A stretch of DNA of 60,964 nucleotides from Sulfurimonas sp. Its GTDB lineage: Bacteria > Campylobacterota > Campylobacteria > Campylobacterales > Sulfurimonadaceae. Positions within the stretch are counted from its first letter, which is position 1. Every line of letters begins with the position of its first letter. Positions 60,840-60,964 of this stretch are shown here, piece by piece. The notes beneath the pieces are model-generated. The model saw only the letters and a program-made list of their open reading frames with translations. It was not told the DNA's origin and made no database searches. A program made the position numbers and the translations under genes. The stretch covers positions 1-60,964 of the forward strand of contig NZ_JAQTLH010000011.1 in assembly GCF_028714975.1 (NCBI RefSeq). The letters run 5' to 3'.

Positions 60840-60964
60840 ATGAATAAAAAATTGATATTGAGTACAGTGACGATTGGTCTTCTTGGTTCATTAAATGTTA
60901 ATGCGGCGGAAGATTTAAACGGTATGTTTGCACAAGGCAAAGCAAGCGGACAGATAAGAGAGTT
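60840..60964 (+). CDS. Exported protein, probable outer-membrane porin (3' truncated by window edge)
   Basis: Only the first 41 codons are inside the window. They show a signal peptide (MNKKLILSTVTIGLLGSLNVNA, cleavage after NAA or NA) and a mature start EDLNGMFAQGKASGQIRE. The phrase FxxGKxSGQIR is typical of the first strand of OprD-like porins in Campylobacterota, so a porin is likely. ACGGAAAA lies upstream as a weak ribosome site. The rest of the protein cannot be judged. Confidence 0.6.
   Translation, partial: MNKKLILSTVTIGLLGSLNVNAAEDLNGMFAQGKASGQIRE

Overview
The window is a piece of a low-GC (about one third G+C by eye) Campylobacterota chromosome, most like Sulfurimonas. The block atpD-atpC-exbB-exbD-tolA/tonB-tolB-pal-cpoB-slyD-(x)-fabD-(x)-mtnN-PP-loop gene matches a gene order I know from Campylobacter jejuni. 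The blocks ppiD/ftsA/ftsZ and mutS2/membrane protein/murC are also typical of the phylum. A clade II (atypical) nitrous oxide reductase cluster with a cytochrome-tailed NosZ, plus a soluble hydrogenase, points to a denitrifying, hydrogen- and sulfur-oxidising chemolithoautotroph. The genus is an inference; no rRNA or tRNA gene was seen in the window.

Layout. 1-7540 (+): ATP synthase beta (5' truncated) and epsilon, the Tol-Pal envelope system, SlyD, and a degenerate NtrC-like gene. 7550-13348 (+): fabD, a nitrilase-family amidase, MTA/SAH nucleosidase, a PP-loop tRNA thiolase-like protein, an M48 protease, prmC and a small membrane protein. 13403-18644 (+): an accessory module with a double NosL-domain protein, a small membrane protein, a MacB/Lol-type ABC permease and ATPase, a multi-pass membrane protein with an HHCPFC motif, a NosL lipoprotein and a Crp/Fnr regulator. 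18682-28760 (-): the nos cluster, in transcription order nosZ, nosB-like, nosD, nosG, nosC1, nosC2, nosH, nosF, nosL, nosY and a NosL-like gene. 28878-30914 (-): a secreted protein, a second Crp/Fnr regulator and a membrane sensor-like protein. 30999-34953 (-): ftsZ, ftsA and a PpiD-like chaperone.

35111-44258 (mostly +): a small conserved protein, bioA, a DsrE-like protein, dnaJ (-), mltA, recR, mlaA, mlaC and a large GH17-GT2 glucan synthase. 44284-51016: the soluble NAD-linked [NiFe] hydrogenase hoxEFUYH with its maturation protease (-), interrupted between hoxU and hoxY by a dead ORF6N-domain gene, and divergent to a small His-rich membrane protein and hypB (+). 51013-54874 (-): a flavoprotein, two short secreted Lys/Ala-rich paralogues resembling acid-shock protein Asr, and a two-component system. 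54892-60387 (-): mutS2, a small membrane protein, murC, a hypothetical protein and an aminotransferase (dapC-like). 60508-60775 is a MITE-like element with 32-bp terminal inverted repeats. A secreted protein, probably a porin, begins at 60840.

How it fits together. NosZ would be fed electrons from menaquinol through NosG/NosH and cytochromes NosC1/NosC2. NosDFY and several NosL-type proteins would supply copper (and sulfur). A perfect TTGAC-N4-GTCAA palindrome sits about 41.5 bp upstream of a plausible nosZ start site, and two Crp/Fnr regulators flank the cluster. HoxEFUYH would exchange electrons between H2 and NAD(P); SlyD (Cys-rich tail) and HypB (CxxC and His-rich N-terminus) could supply its nickel. 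The most promising material for new biology is the plus-strand NosL/ABC module (13403-18018), the two-component/Asr-like locus with matching 11-bp repeat operators, and the charged insertion inside the GH17 domain of the glucan synthase.
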